The notes below the pieces were generated by a model, which was given only the letters and a program-made list of their open reading frames with translations, was not told the DNA's origin and made no database searches. DNA of 64,000 nt from Selaginella moellendorffii. Taxonomy: Eukaryota > Streptophyta > Lycopodiopsida > Selaginellales > Selaginellaceae. This document shows positions 11,160-24,539 of the stretch, piece by piece (the first letter of the stretch is position 1; each line of letters opens with the position of its first letter). Location: contig NW_003314404.1 of the NCBI RefSeq assembly GCF_000143415.4, forward strand, positions 46,954 to 110,953. Reading direction: 5' to 3'. The translations under genes and the position numbers were made by a program.

Positions 11160-14100
11160 GAGGATCCTTGCCTCCTCGTCGGATTCATCGTCGCAGCACC
11201 AAACCGAAAGTTTTTTTTTTCTCTCTCTCTTCTCTAAGGTTCGCCACTGCTCAAAGCTTGAAGTGTTTGTAGATATATCGTGTGGATTTTCCTTCCCCCT
11301 TTCGTTTGTTTTTGCTCATGATCGTAGGCTAGGGACGTGCACAGTGCAAATGCTTTTACAAGGCGACACCTCTTTTCTTCGCCATCCCGGCTTTGTTGTT
11401 TTCCTTCTCCTTTTTCCTTTCGTTCGTCTGGGAATCTCTGGGAATCAAGGCTGCCCGCGCTGCCCGCGGAGGAAAGCCGAGAGTTGCCAGGCCGGACACA
11501 ACTTTTGTGGGGACACGAACGAACGAACTAACGCGCATTCAACAAACGAGCGCTCCAAGTGGTGGTCGCGAGATCGATTCCCTCTCTCCATACTTAAATA
11601 ATTGGGTGGCATCGATTCCACAAATGCATAGCTCGATTCGATGATTATATTGTTTTAAGTGTGGTGGCCTCCACGCGCTTAACAAAACCGACCAAACTTT
11701 CCCAACCACAGCCCCTCGAAATTCTCCACGAAATCCTCTCTTTTGCGAGAGTCTTTCCATTCATCCTCATCTTGTGATTAGCGCGCTTGGTAATATGCTT
11801 GGTAATGGGAGCAGCATTACGAGATCTCTCTCAAAGTGGTGGCCATGGCTTCCACGCACGCAAATTATTGAGCATTCAGTGGGCTTGTGATTCTTATAAA
11901 AACTTTGGGAACTTTCTCGTTTGTTTATATGCGATTCGTCCAGAGATGATGGAATCGCCGACGTCGCTTTCCAAGGGGAGGGGCTGTTCCTTCTTGTAGA
12001 TGCAACTTTCTAGATGGTAAGCTTGTAGCATCAATTGGAAGGAATTGGAGGAGTTTGCAAAAAGGAAGTTCTAGAGTTCCTATATATATTTCTCAAGAGG
12101 GGTCCCTCTCCTAGTCCAGTGCTCACAGGGATGATGATCATCATGCACCGCCCAGAATCATTCCCATTCGTTTCATATAATTTTCTTAGTTTTTCTCCCC
12201 GGCTCAACGTGAATGGGGTGATCCACGAGAAGGGCTCATCATCAAATCATAGATAATCACACTTGCAAATGATATTTAAAGAATGCTGATGCTAGAAAAG
12301 CTTTCTTGTGTGTGCGCGCGCTAAACTGCTGTTTGATGCTGGTTTTCGAGGCATGCGATCAAAGCACTCACTCATTTGGACGAGCCTCTATTGAGATTCC
12401 CTCCGGATACCTTGGATAGACTTTTCTTTGACTCCAGTTCCACTAAGTGACATGTATATATGCTTGCTCGTCTCGGTATCGCGACATGACACAGTTCCCA
12501 GGACGGTGACTAAAGTCGTATTGTAAGTGAAAGCTTACCACCCTGAGCAATCTTGAAATCACATGTCTGTGAGATAGTCAAAGCCTCCACCACCTTTCTT
12601 TTTTACTTTTTCTTACTTTTTTTCCTTTCTTTTTGAGATCAACTTCTGGTGATCCTTCGACATCTCACATCAGCACACGGAAGGGCTTGTGGTCAATCCA
12701 CCCTCTACAGATACAAACACACTGCCGATTGTTAACCTGGAGTTCATGTGTTTGTCCAAGCCCCATTTGAAAAAAACCCGGAAAAAAAGTTGACAAAACA
12801 TTATTTTAAAAGAGATCAGATGTGCATGAACTTCTTTGTTCTTGGAGGGTGTTCGCCTTGTCAAGAGACCTTTCAATGTGTGTGTGGGGATCAAAAAGTT
12901 GGGGGGCTTGATGCCGACGGGGATTGATTGCAACCTCACTTGTCGCTATCAATCACAAACAACCCCTTTGGACACCAAGATTGATTTTTAGTTCGAGTTC
13001 TTTAGCAACACACAAAATCTCCCCCGCGGAATTTGCATCTCAACCACAAGAAAGGGATGAAAGAAGGGGAGAGGAAGTCGCGCTCAAATATTGTTCAAGA
13101 TACTTTTTTGAAAAAAGAAAATCAATAAATAAATAAATAAATAGAATGGAAGAAGAAGTCAAAAGAGATGGAAGATCGAAGGTACAAGCTTTGGTGAGGA
13201 AAAAATAAAGAGCTAAGCTACTACAACACCTCCCCGGCCAGAAAAGAGAAAAAAACATCAATTTTTTCCAAGGGAAATCAATGCAACCCAGTGGACAAAG
13301 TGTGCACGCAACTCCGAAGGCAAGATCAAACCGATCAACCCAAATTAGCACTCGAAGAACCAATTAAACCCCGGAAGTATACAAGGGGGTGGGCTCACAA
13401 ACTAGAAGTGCAGTACGAAGCCCAGAGCAAGGATCATCCGAGGGAGCAAATTCCATCCTTTCATTCAAGGCGTTTGTAAACTCGAAAAGAAGAAAGCACT
13501 CTGTATGATTGGGGCATTTTTCTGATTGAAGGGAGAGGAAGTTCTTTCTCCCTTCGAGTTGTCCCCACAGATAAGGAAAAAAGGTGGCGGCGAAAACAAA
13601 GAGCCCCACGGAAAAGTATGCGCATAGGTTAAGACCATGCAAGAGCGAGAATGTTCTCCTCTTTACAAACCCAATGTTATTAGGCGCTAAACTCTGCCTT
13701 TAGTGGGGAAAGGAAATACACGGACTTCTAAGATGATCCCTTGGTGGCGTTTCAAAATACACATATTTTTTAAAGGAAAAAGCAATTTGGATCTGGCACG
13801 GGAGTTTCCAAGACCGAGGCCAAGCGTAGCTCTACGCCCCTGTGTACGTATGCGCAAGTTGTGAATCAGTAAAAGTTCTGGCTGGCGCGCGCCCGGCTTT
13901 CGAGGTATATTACTTGTGTGTTTTACATGAAAAATAAATGGTCTAGAGGTGGTGGTCCCAAATTGGCTTAATGAGTTTGGTGTGGACAATTGGGCCCGTC
14001 ACATCACAGACCGAGAGGGCGGGCCACCACCGGCTTTTTTGCATTGGCTTGGGCCACTGGCCGCTGGAAAAATGGGGCACGGACGGCCCACAAGCAACAC

Positions 14101-15976
14101 GCGTGTCCGTACGGTCGTGGAAGCCTTTGCGTGGAAGCTCAAACATCCATGGAGCATCCAGGTTTATTCCCCGGATCTTTCCATGGCTGCTCCAGCTTTC
14201 CAAGACAGCATTTGGGCAGCTGGACGGACCGGATTGCCCCACGCGTCCCCTGTTGGCTGGTTCGATTGCCAAGAAGAGAAGCTTCGCCAATTGGAAACGT
14301 GCGTGACTGATTTTGATGTGATATACCATATACCTGTATGCGTGGAGTGAACTCACTTGGCATTTGGTGTTTGTCATGGATCGACTTTCTCGTTGAGTCG
14401 TCAATCAATTCCATATTGTGAAGGGAAAAATCTTGCGATTCGATCGCTGTCAGTTCCAATCACGAGGATTTTTTGGCTTAAGGGAGGAGAGGCTTATAAT
14501 GTCCGTGTCCGCCACCTTTTGTAGCTCGTGCTTTTGTTTGTTTCTTGGCTGTGGCGATGGAGCTAGCTCTATAGAGATTTGTGGGTTTTGATGTTGAGAC
14601 CTCCTCCTCGCAGATACTCTTGAGGTTGAGAGAAACGTTTTTAACTACGAAGTGGTCGTTCCTTGGGCAAAAAGAATATCACGCTGCTGCACTTGTCTCT
14701 TGGAGGACAAGTCCCATCCCGCCTTTCTTTTTCTCGTTTTATGATTCCTCCTCCAAGCAAAAGTTTCCCTTTGTTCTTCGGTTTTTCTTTCCTCGTGGGA
14801 TCAACTTGGAGGAGCCAAAAATCTCTGCGTACTTTGTATGCATTGCTGCTGCTGCAATATGCAAAGGACTTTTTTTCCCTTGCAAAGCTTGCTCTAGATT
14901 AAAAAAAAAAGTTCTTTTGTCTGTGATGGATAAGGAACGCTATCGCTGCTGCTGTTGCTGAGCGAGCACTCTATGTTGGTGCACGAGGGGAGATCCAAGT
15001 TGCCGGTGCATGTACAAGCCGATTGAAAAGCGTTATGGCGAACAAACCAACGAACGATTTGGACGATTTGGACATGGTTGGAGTGATTGGACAATTTTCC
15101 CCCTCTTGTTTTTGTGGGATCGTGTAAAGGAAGAAGGAGAAGCCTTTGATCCGTGAGGGTGACCGACTATCTGAGACAGCAATCTCGGCTGATTGATTGG
15201 ATTGATTGCTGATTGATGGTGGCGAAGCCAAGCCCATGGAGTGGAAAATGGATGGATTGGATGGAAATGGTGGTGCCGGTGGTGGTGGTGGTCTCAAGGA
15301 GAGAAAGTCGAGGCAGCTTTCAGCTTTGTTCTTCCTGCCTGATCACGCGAATGATAACTTCTGGCTCTTTTTGTCGCTGCGTTTGCTTTCCTTCTTTCCA
15401 TGGATCTTTTTTCTATAGTCCATTATTCCCTTTCAACTTGCGTTGATGTTCCAAGGAGAACTGAAAAAACATAAGAACTGCGATGGCGATTGGCTTGGCA
15501 GTGAGGGGAAGTAGAAAAAAGGCACCATGTGTCGGGTCGGGTAGCAAATGCCCACAATTTTAATTTTGCATCTCTCGGATGGGACGGGAGGATCTCCCTT
15601 GGGAAGCAGAGCATCCGCAAGAGCCCTAAATAGTTTACAAAAAAGTGGCGCCAGTGGCCATCGAACAAATTAAAGGAACTGACTCATGGCGTCGCTGTCT
15701 GATCGGAGAGCTTTTGGGCGCTCAGTTCCAGCGAGCGAGCCTGGGCCGATTGAAACCCGGGTTTGGGATAGTTTGTTTGATCAGATCATATGATGATCCT
15801 CTCGCTGTTCATCCCCTGTTTTGTTCGTGGCGGAATTGAATCAATGTCTTCGCCGCTTTTGTCTGCTGTTGGCTGGGAAGGAAGAAGAAAATGAGTGAGA
15901 GGAAAAGGAACCTCTGTTTTGGTGGGCACGCATCTGGAACAAAAGTGATTGACGAGGTGGCTTTGTCAATGTAAGC

Positions 15977-16013
<37 letters not shown>

Positions 16014-17880
16014 CGCGCGCTCTCTCTCCTCTGCCACATCGCACTTGCATTGAGTATAGACGGGGACGGATCCTCCTAATCTCCTTTTCTTTTCTCGAAA
16101 GTTTCTTTCGCTCTGGCTCGCGCTGCTTGCCGGCTGGCTTGCTGTCGAGCCTGTGTTCGCTGCCAGAAGCATATACAGCAGCCTTGGACGGATCCACCTC
16201 CACGCACACACTTCACTTCCGCCGCCCCGAAATTCAATCAAGCTCCCACCCGGCCAAGAGCCGATGGATGGATCCATCACCCATCCATCACCACCCCGCC
16301 CAGGATCGCCCAAAAACAATCTGAGCCAGCCCAACACAAAGTCAGCAGTAGCCAGCAGCGGCCCAGGCACACATCTGCAAAGCACACACAGGCCTTGATA
16401 GCGAAAGATTGATACCTCCCAAATATTATATACAGAAACCTCTTTCGACTGAAGGAAGAGTTAAATTCTCGTCTCGATCTCGCCAGGAAGATGAGGAGGG
16501 CCTCCATATCTCTTGCAAACAAGGACGAGCGGGCTTTAAAGCTTGGGTACAAATCTGGGGCAAGATCATCAGGAGCACTAGAAATACGATCTCCAATTTG
16601 TGTCACAAGCTTGCTAGCAGTGAGCGCAGAGCTGGCTGGCTGCATGGGCTGCTGGAAGCATCAAAGTATCCCTCCAATCCAAATTTTGGCACGCTTTGAT
16701 CCCCCTCTACTTTGCTGCAGTGTACTTTAAAGGGGATTACATTCTCCAAGAACCGCATTAGTCTTAATCTTTTTTTCCATTAGCCAGCTTATCCCACCAC
16801 CTTTTTGGGGCGCTGTTTATCTCGTGGAAGATACCACCGGATAAGACAACGTTCGTACGGTCTTGAACAGATTGGCGCCACGCGTCCTCTGGTCAACCCA
16901 GTGTATACTGGATGATTGGGAGCGTTGGATACGCGGATCGGACGGTCAAAATGGGCCATCCCCGCGTACGGCATCTCCGTACGGGCGCGCCTGCGGGCAT
17001 TTGCTGCCCGCCGTCTGTAAGGGCATTTTTTTTATTCGTGTTCTGGCGTTGGAAATTCGTGCGAGGGGCCGGCGAAATGCCCGGGACGGGGTTCCCCTAA
17101 ACATTCCGTTTGGCGGTGTTGTCAATGATCTGATCCGGTGCTAAAACACCAGGGCTATTCGAGGGCGGGCATCTTGGCGGCATCTTGTCGATCAATCTTT
17201 TATCTCGCGTGGAAAAGAAAACCACTCAAAATGCAATGCCGGGCCGATTCCTACGCATATATGAAGTACTCCGCGGTGAGAGAGGACTATCTCGTCGAGA
17301 AAATGCCCGGGAATATCCCTTGGCGGGCGTTTAAGACAGGGGATGTGGTAAAAGATTAAAAGACCGGATGGTGACTGATGATTTTTGCACTTGGTTTGTT
17401 AATTAACAAGGCAAGCCGGCCGAAATGATAGTGTTTTTGTGGTTTTAACTTTTAACAGCGACGGGGGAGTGTCTATTTTGTCGCCCATGTACGGGCCGTG
17501 GAAGTAAACAACAGATTTTTTTTTGAAATTTTGAAAATAATTTCAAATTCAAATTTTAGAAAAACTTGAAAATTTTGACCGCGAAAGCTAAGCTATGGTA
17601 ACGCGGTCTTTCGGTGATGATCTCATGCTTGCCTTGGAGGCGCTTAGCTAAACAAAAGAGGGATCCAAATTTTTCTTCTTTTTTGTAAAGGCCTGCCCGG
17701 TTGGTCGATCGATCCAGCTTCTCGTCGTCCAAAAGAGAGGGCGGGGCCGATCGGTCGGTCGTTCGCTCGTCGCCGAGCGAGCGATCGATATTTTCGCGTG
17801 CGTGCTTTCGCGGCTCGCTGGCTATGGCGGCTTAATCCACCACCCCACTAATCCGGCATTAGCAGAATAATAAACTCTTC
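11160..17880. other. Long intergenic stretch, no gene seen
   Basis: After the VAMP 3' UTR I see no ORF with recognisable similarity and no RNA gene on either strand in 6.7 kb. Simple repeats occur: an AAAT run near 13124-13143, a TC run at about 15978-16011 and an A/T-rich palindromic patch near 17510-17585. Two pieces are GC-richer with open frames (13949-14404 and 16850-17350) but have no coding signature that I recognise. It probably includes distal regulatory DNA of the homeodomain gene downstream. Confidence 0.5.
15978..16011 (+). repeat. (TC)n microsatellite
   Basis: An uninterrupted run of about 16 TC units, followed by a GCGCGC block and another short TC run. Confidence 0.95.
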
Positions 17881-20379
17881 TCTCGCCTTTTGCTCCTCCT
17901 GGCAGCTTTCCGGTGTTCATTCAAATCCTTGGTCTCTCCTTTTTCTTCTTTCTCTCGTTTTCTTTCTTCTTTCTCTTTTGCCCTTTGCTTCTTTTCCCCT
18001 TTCCAGTTCTTAAGAGAGTTCTTGGGTTTCTTCCATCAATCAAGGAGATCTCGAGGCTCTTTCTCGTTATCAGGCTCATCTTTCCTCTCAACTCTCACTT
18101 CACTCACACTCGCCCAGACAAAGGGTTGTCACCTGACTGACAGCAACCTTGTCCCAAGCCCCCCTTGTGTTCGTGAATCGTGATTCGTGATTCGTGACTG
18201 ATTGGGTTTCTTAAAAGGGGGGCGATGATGCTCGTCCGCAGCGCTGCCGCTGCCACTGCGGCGACGACGAGCAATCAATCGCGATGGTCCGTGCTTGCCT
18301 GATCCGACCTGGTGTGTCCGGAACGAAGCTCGACGACGACCAAGGGGAAAAAGAAGAAGAGGAAGAAGAACCAAGAACGAAGAGAATGATGGGGAATGAT
18401 CACAGATAGTAGAGAGACTTGGGCGAAGCAACGGCCGATTGATTGATCCGGCCGCGAGACGAGCTACTTTGGTGGCTTGCAGTGGGATCCAAGCCAAAAC
18501 CAGCAACACCAACATCGATTTCTCGATCCAAGGCTGGTCTCTACTCGACGTTCTCGCGTTTCTCCGTTTTATAGTTCTTTGTCCTTTAATACTTTAAGTT
18601 AGAACAGAGGGGAAGAGGGACGAAGGAGGGGGAAGAAGAAGAAGAAGAAGAAGAAGCCCTTTTCATATTCCTTGTGTTGTGTGTCCCTCTCGCGGTGCGT
18701 CAAATCACACCCAGAGAAGGAGAGAAGGGCTGGGAGAGAAAGCTCTCGTTTTCATGGTGTGTTACTAGTGAGCTACGTTTTTGTGTGTGTGTGTGTTTGT
18801 GTTTGGTGGTTGGAGTTCCTGGGGATGAGAAACAAGACCCCAGATCATCCAGAGTGAGATGTGGATGGGCGGACATGGACGGATTTGTGGATCGAAGTAG
18901 CATGGCGGCCAGCAGCACAAACTTGTAACAGCATATAGAGAGAAGAAAGCAAATCAAATCGATCCAGGAAGAAGCAGCAACAGTAGCTGCGAAGCAGTGG
19001 ATTCATTTGATTCTCCGTGGATCAACCCAGGTTGAGAGGGAGCTCCTCGCCAAAGTGGTGTTTTTCTTGTGGGATCCAAGCTTGTTCTTCGCTAGAGAGG
19101 AAAAGATGTTGGAGGGCGTTGTTGTTGGGTGTGAAAGCGATGAGAGGCGGGTCTAAAGAGTGCTTGCTGTGCTCCTCCTCCCCTCTTCTCCCTTCTTCCA
19201 TCGATTTGCGAGAAGTCCAAAGTGTGTGCGCGAGAGCCTAGAGAGTGTGTCTCTTTGCTCTAGCGAGAGCGTAGCGTTTTGTGTGTGGTCGTGTGGAGTG
19301 TGGAGTGTGTGTGCTCTTTACTAGAGAGAACATCGAGGTAGAAGTAGTCGAGTTGCCCCTTCCTTGGTTCTTTCTTTCTCGTGGAGCGACGGAAGCCTGT
19401 CGATTGGTTGCGTGGTCTGATTTTGTTCTTGCGATCGGTGGAGTGAACAGTGAGGCGGATCATCGTGGACTTTATCAAGATCACGCTGGTGAGTTCTACT
19501 TCTCTCGATTCCAGGTCCATGCTTCTTTAGACTCTCTCTTTCTCTCTCTCTCCCTCTTTTTTCTTCCTCCTCTCTTTCTTCTCCATGAAGAGGGTCGATG
19601 GGCTTGCCTTCCGGATAGAAAGAATTGGTCGTGCGATAGCTTGGCTGGATTGTTCTCTTCCAAAGGTCTGGGCCATCTTCCTTCTAGCATTGAATTTGCA
19701 AGGACGAGTGCTGTAGCCTCTATGTTCTTGAGAGCATCATGGAAGTCTTCCACTCTTTATCAAAGGCTGCGCTGGCCGCTCGAGGCGAGAACTTTCGAGC
19801 TTTCCGAAAGAGATTCATTCATATCCCAAAAGTTGTGGGGCTAGCAGCAAAATCACCGCAGCAGGAAGCATCCATCCGTCGCATCTTTGTGGGTTTCTTT
19901 TCTTTTCTTTTCTTTGAGAAGCGTCACTTCACGGATAGATTGTGGGAGAGGGAAGGGGGAACGGGAGAGGAGGACTTTATTCCTGCTCAAAGACGTGATT
20001 TTTATCCATCGTCAATCCATCTTCCTCCTAGTTTCATCCAAAGCTTGTCGAGAATTCTAACTCGTTCGTTTGTGCACTCTCTACAGCCAAGTTTCTGGAA
20101 TTTCTCTCGGCCTGGAAGTTGAAATGCGAAGTTGCTGTGAGTCCTCGTAGAAACTCTTGTCGAATGGCTTGTTTGAACGCTCGAATCTCTTTCTTATCTT
20201 CTTGCGAGCTTTTTCTTTCTTTTCTTGTTATTTCTTCGTGAATTCATGCCGCTTGTGCGATTAATCACGCTCACGAGTGCATGCTTTGTGTGTGGTGGCT
20301 TTGACTCTCTCGCAGATTCCTAGAGAAGCATGTTAAGTACCCTCGGAAAGAACTCGTCCAGTAGAAGCACCGCAACACC
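17881..20379 (+). promoter_or_regulatory. Probable promoter and long 5' leader of the BEL1-like gene
   Basis: Pyrimidine-rich, TC/GA-rich DNA of the kind seen in plant leaders. A consensus donor (ctg|gtgagt) at 19489 and an acceptor (ctctcgcag) ending at about 20315 would define an 827-nt 5' UTR intron, common in plant homeobox genes. Many short upstream ORFs occur, including one of 187 codons beginning at 19281 that crosses the proposed donor. No transcript evidence is available, so the transcription start and intron are inferred. Confidence 0.4.
18631..18656 (+). repeat. (GAA)n microsatellite
   Basis: About eight GAA units in the presumed leader region of the BEL1-like gene. Confidence 0.9.
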
Positions 20380-23300
20380 ATGTCCTTGATGCAAGTCCTG
20401 ACGAGTGCTAGAGACTCGTTCCAATCGCCCACAACGCCATACTCCTTCCTCGGCGGCGCCTCCACCTTCCACCACGAACCGCGAGACACCGCCACCACCA
20501 CCGATACTCCACTCTATTTTTCCTCCACACGCGATCATCCTAGCGATCATTTCAGTCACCACCACCACCACCACCAGCGGGCCAGCGGCGGCGATCATGG
20601 AGCTTACTCCCTGGGATCTACACCAGCGGCGACGGGAGATCTAAAACTTAGCAGCCACAGCAGCAGCAGTAGCAGCGGTGGTGGTAGGGGTAGCAGCAAG
20701 GCCGAGGCGATCAACACCAGTTCCATCGATCAAACAAGATCAAACTCTGGCCACCATAGCATGAACACCAACTTACAGCACGTAGCGCAGCAAAGCCGGC
20801 GGGAGAAGCTTCGGATCCCCGGCTCCTTGCAGCAGCAGCATCAGCCAGCCTCTCCAAATCACAGCGGCGATCATGGACGATCGCAAGGCGGCGGAGAAAT
20901 CCACCACCACCACCACCACCAAGGTCATGATCATCACGACAACATGGAAGCGTCGGTTCGTGGTAGTGGCTATGGCGGAAGCGCGGGGCAGGACGCCATG
21001 CTCTCGGTCTACAACAATCCAATGCTCGGCCCGGAGCTCTACAACTACACGTCCGGCTCGGACCTCCTCACCGCGGTGTCCGGGAAGAACNNNNNNNNNN
21101 NNNNNNNNNNNNNNNNNNNNNNNNNNNNNNNNNNNNNNNNNNNNNNNNNNNNNNNNNNNNNNNNNNNNNNNNNNNNNNNNNNNNNNNNNNCAACTCCAAC
21201 GTTCTTGGAAAAGGTGGCGGAGGAGCTGCATGGCCTGGCGGCGGTGGCTTTGCCGCGAACAATATGAGCATGCAGCAAACGTTTGGAAGCACGACCGGGC
21301 GGGACCTGAGCGCTTACTTTGCGACCGGCGGCGGCGGCGGGGCTCCAAACTCGCAGGAGGCAATGCAGCTCTATCTCATGAACGCGGCGGCGGCGGCGGC
21401 TGCTGCCGGATACGGCGGATTCGCCGCCAGTTCTGGAGATGGACCGCCGGCTCAGGCGGCGGCGGGAGCTCCCGGGAGCATGGTTTTCATCCCGGGGCCG
21501 GCGGCGTCGCAGACTCCCATTGGAGTGCCGCTCCACAGCTCGCAAAACTCACTCTCCCAGACCTCGCAAGTTACGTCCGTGTCGAACTCTCCGGTGGCGT
21601 ACCGTGGTGGAAGTGGAAATGGTGGCGGAGGATCGCACTTCTCGAGCTGGAAGAGTGGCGACGAGCTGGTTTTCATGCCCGGGAGCGAGCGCGCCGCCAA
21701 GACGTCGATGGACGTAAGCGACTTCTCCGACTACCACCAGCACGCGGCGGCGGCGGCGGCGTTCCACCAGATGCAAGACCATCTCTCCTCGCAAGCCCCG
21801 GGTGGCGCCGCCGGCGGTGGCGGCGGTGGAGTCTTCCAGGGCCTCTCGCTCTCGCTCTCCTCCCAGCAGCCGCCGCCGCTCAACGCTTTCGACGTGATCC
21901 AGCAGTCGGGGCTGGATCACGGCCAGGATCACCAGGCAGACAGCAAGCGATCCAAGCTGGCGGCGGACTTGAGCCACTTCCGGCGGGATTTTATTGGCGG
22001 CGCCGCCGCTCCCAAGGTCCCGGACGCCGCCAGCGCCACTCCGGCCATGTCCGCCAGCTTTAACATCATCTCCAGCAGCCGCTACCTCAAGGCTTGCCAG
22101 CAGCTCTTAGAGGAAGTTTGCAGCGTTGGAAGAGGTGGCAAGCAAAAGAGCAAACCATCCAACTCTCAGGGATGGACAGCGGCGGGGGGCGGCGGAGGAG
22201 GAGCGGCGAGTCCTCTCACAAGCCCGACATCTGCTACTACTCCTAGTGCTCCGGCGAACAACAATCCAGCACCGACGACGAGCAAAGATCAAAGCGCTCC
22301 AGCTCCGGCTGCGGGGTCATCTCAAGAACTTTCCAACGAGAAGGATGCTTGCGTGAGCGCTGGAAACAATACCGCCGTAAGCTCCAGTTCACCGGGTGGC
22401 GGAGGAGCTAAAACCGCGCCTGGAACTGGAGGAGCTGGGGGTGCTACCACGAGTGGGACTGGAACAGCGTCTGCGGCAGCGGCCCCAAGCTCGATCGAAG
22501 GTGGAGTGGAGTCGACGAGCGCGCTGAGCGCCGAGGAGAAGCAGGAGCTTGAGACGAAGAAATCCAAGCTCATCGGCATGCTCCAAGAGGTGACGAACTT
22601 TTCCCATGCGTGATTTGGATCGAGCTAAAACGTTCTGTTTTTCTTGGCAGGTGGATCGGAGATACCGGCAGTACTACGATCAAATGCAAGTGGTGATCAG
22701 CTCGTTTGATGCGGTGGCCGGCGTTGGAGCGGCCACTCCCTACACGGCTCTCGCGTTGCAAGCCATGTCTCGCTACTTTCGGTGCCTGAAGGACGCCATC
22801 ACGGGGCAAATCTCGCTGGTTTGCAAGTCCCTGGGCGAGGAGGACATCTCCAAGCAGATCACCACCAAGAGCCCCACTTCCCGGCTCCGCTTCATCGACC
22901 AGCAGATCCGGCAGCAGCGCGCGTTCCAGCAGCTCGGGATGCTCAACCAGCACGCCTGGAGGCCGCAGCGAGGACTCCCCGAGCGATCGGTTTCGATCTT
23001 GCGAGCTTGGCTCTTTGAGCACTTCCTCCATCCGTAAGTTTTTGTTTGGCTTTTGCTCTTCCTCGAAAGTTGGAGCTTGGAATGTTTGGTGCTGCTTGAT
23101 TGGTCCCTGACTGAGTGATTGCTAGATTTGCGGGCGATTGTCGCTTCCTGGAAGTAGAAATGTTTGACGTGATGCATGCATGGATCGACCGAGCAATTAA
23201 GTGTTCTTGTGTAACGCTCGAGCGAAGCTAACTTTGCTGGATTTTCCAGGTATCCCAAAGACGCGGACAAGATGATGCTAGCGAGGCAGACTGGTCTAAC

Positions 23301-24240
23301 AAGAAGTCAGGTAGTTTCCTCTCCCAAAGTTCCCGGAACTTTAATGCTCCAATGTTCTTGGAGCTAAACTTCCAAATAACTGAGTATCGACTGACACTTA
23401 TCGCGATCACAGGTGTCCAACTGGTTCATCAACGCTCGAGTGAGGCTATGGAAGCCAATGGTGGAGGAGATGTACCAGGAAGAAACGAGAGATCACGAGC
23501 TGGACGCGGCGGTGGCGCGGATGCAAGCCGCGAGCGAGGAAAACGAGCTCAAGAACAGCAGTGACGCTCTCACCGATCCCAAGTCGGGGAAGCTCATGTC
23601 CATGGATCACTCGGAGCAGGACTTCATCCACGAGACCAGCCCGGTCGACTACAATCCGGGGCTCCGGAAGCAGCAGCAGCAAAACATGGTGGTCGGATCG
23701 TCTCCAGCGGATTTGTACGAGGATTCCAGCGTCCAGCACCACCAGCAGCTCAAGAAATCCAGGTACCACGATCCATCCTCGGCGGACTTTGTACACCACC
23801 ATATGGAAGTGGACATGAAGCCGGAGAGCGATGATAGCTTGGGAGTCCACGGCTATGGAGGTGGCGGCGGCGGAGGATACCACGACCAGAGCCTCCGCTT
23901 CTCCCCCGCCAATCCAGGCTTTCGATACAACTTAAATCCTTCGCCGGGAGGTGGAGTATCTCTCACTCTGGGACTCCAGCACAGTGACAGCAGCTTGGGA
24001 GGAGTGATCCATCCTCACGCGGCGGCGGCGGCGGCAGCCTACTTGCAACCGCAGGGATTCCACGCGCTGGCTCGTGGCGGCGGTGGCGGCGGAGGTGGTG
24101 GAGGTGGCGGCGGCGATGATTTCTCCAGCTTGTACGACAATGCGGCGGCGGCGGCGGCGGCGGGGTTGCACGACGGGATGAACTACGCGAGCAGGAAGCA
24201 TATGGAGAGCCAGCTGCTGCACGATTTTGTGCCTAGCTAG
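20380..24240 (+). CDS. BEL1-like (BELL) TALE homeodomain transcription factor
   Basis: Four-exon model: 20380-22589 (interrupted by an N gap), 22651-23033, 23250-23310, 23413-24240. The SKY-type motif [15 protein letters not shown], then the BELL domain ([32 protein letters not shown] onward, split by intron 1) and the homeodomain occur in the standard order. Exon 2 carries the homeodomain start ([28 protein letters not shown]), exon 3 carries [20 protein letters not shown], and exon 4 carries recognition helix [21 protein letters not shown]. The three extra loop residues (P-Y-P) define TALE proteins. BELL proteins pair with KNOX proteins through this region and enter the nucleus as heterodimers to control development. 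The N- and C-terminal parts are rich in His, Ala, Gly, Ser and Gln runs. The protein is long, over 850 aa plus the gap. Frame changes across the gap only because the gap length is nominal. Confidence 0.96.
21091..21190. other. Assembly gap (100 N) inside exon 1 of the BELL gene
   Basis: One hundred N, probably a placeholder length. The frame before the gap ends at codon boundary 21090. The frame after it restarts at 21192 (AAC TCC AAC GTT, reading [11 protein letters not shown]). The missing piece must therefore be 2 modulo 3 in length, not 100. GC-rich triplet repeats around it explain the failed assembly. Confidence 0.95.
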
Positions 24241-24539
24241 TGGATCGATCGCTCGGCTATTCTTCTATATTTTCCTCTCCAAGAACTTTGGAGAGATTCT
24301 CCCGAAGAACACCTCGAAGACGTCTATATTCCTCGTGATCATGGGCAGGGATTTTATATAGCACCGAATTTATAGTGTTCTTTTCCAGCTTTTCTTTCTC
24401 TCCCTTGTTTTTGAGCTTGGAACAGGACTTTCTAAATGGATTTAGTGACGCGCGGTAGTATGGCGGTGCTAGAAGTGACGCGCGGTACGCCATGGTCTAT
24501 CTTGTTGCTGGAACCTTTAGATTTTTTTAAACCCCAGCT

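Noticed and set aside
13949-14404. Overlapping ORFs of 106-153 codons on both strands
   Set aside because: Open in several frames at once because of GC-rich composition; no domain and no splice context.
19281-19844. 187-codon ORF in the BELL leader
   Set aside because: Low-complexity TC-rich sequence crossing a strong splice donor; treated as a possible uORF, not a gene.
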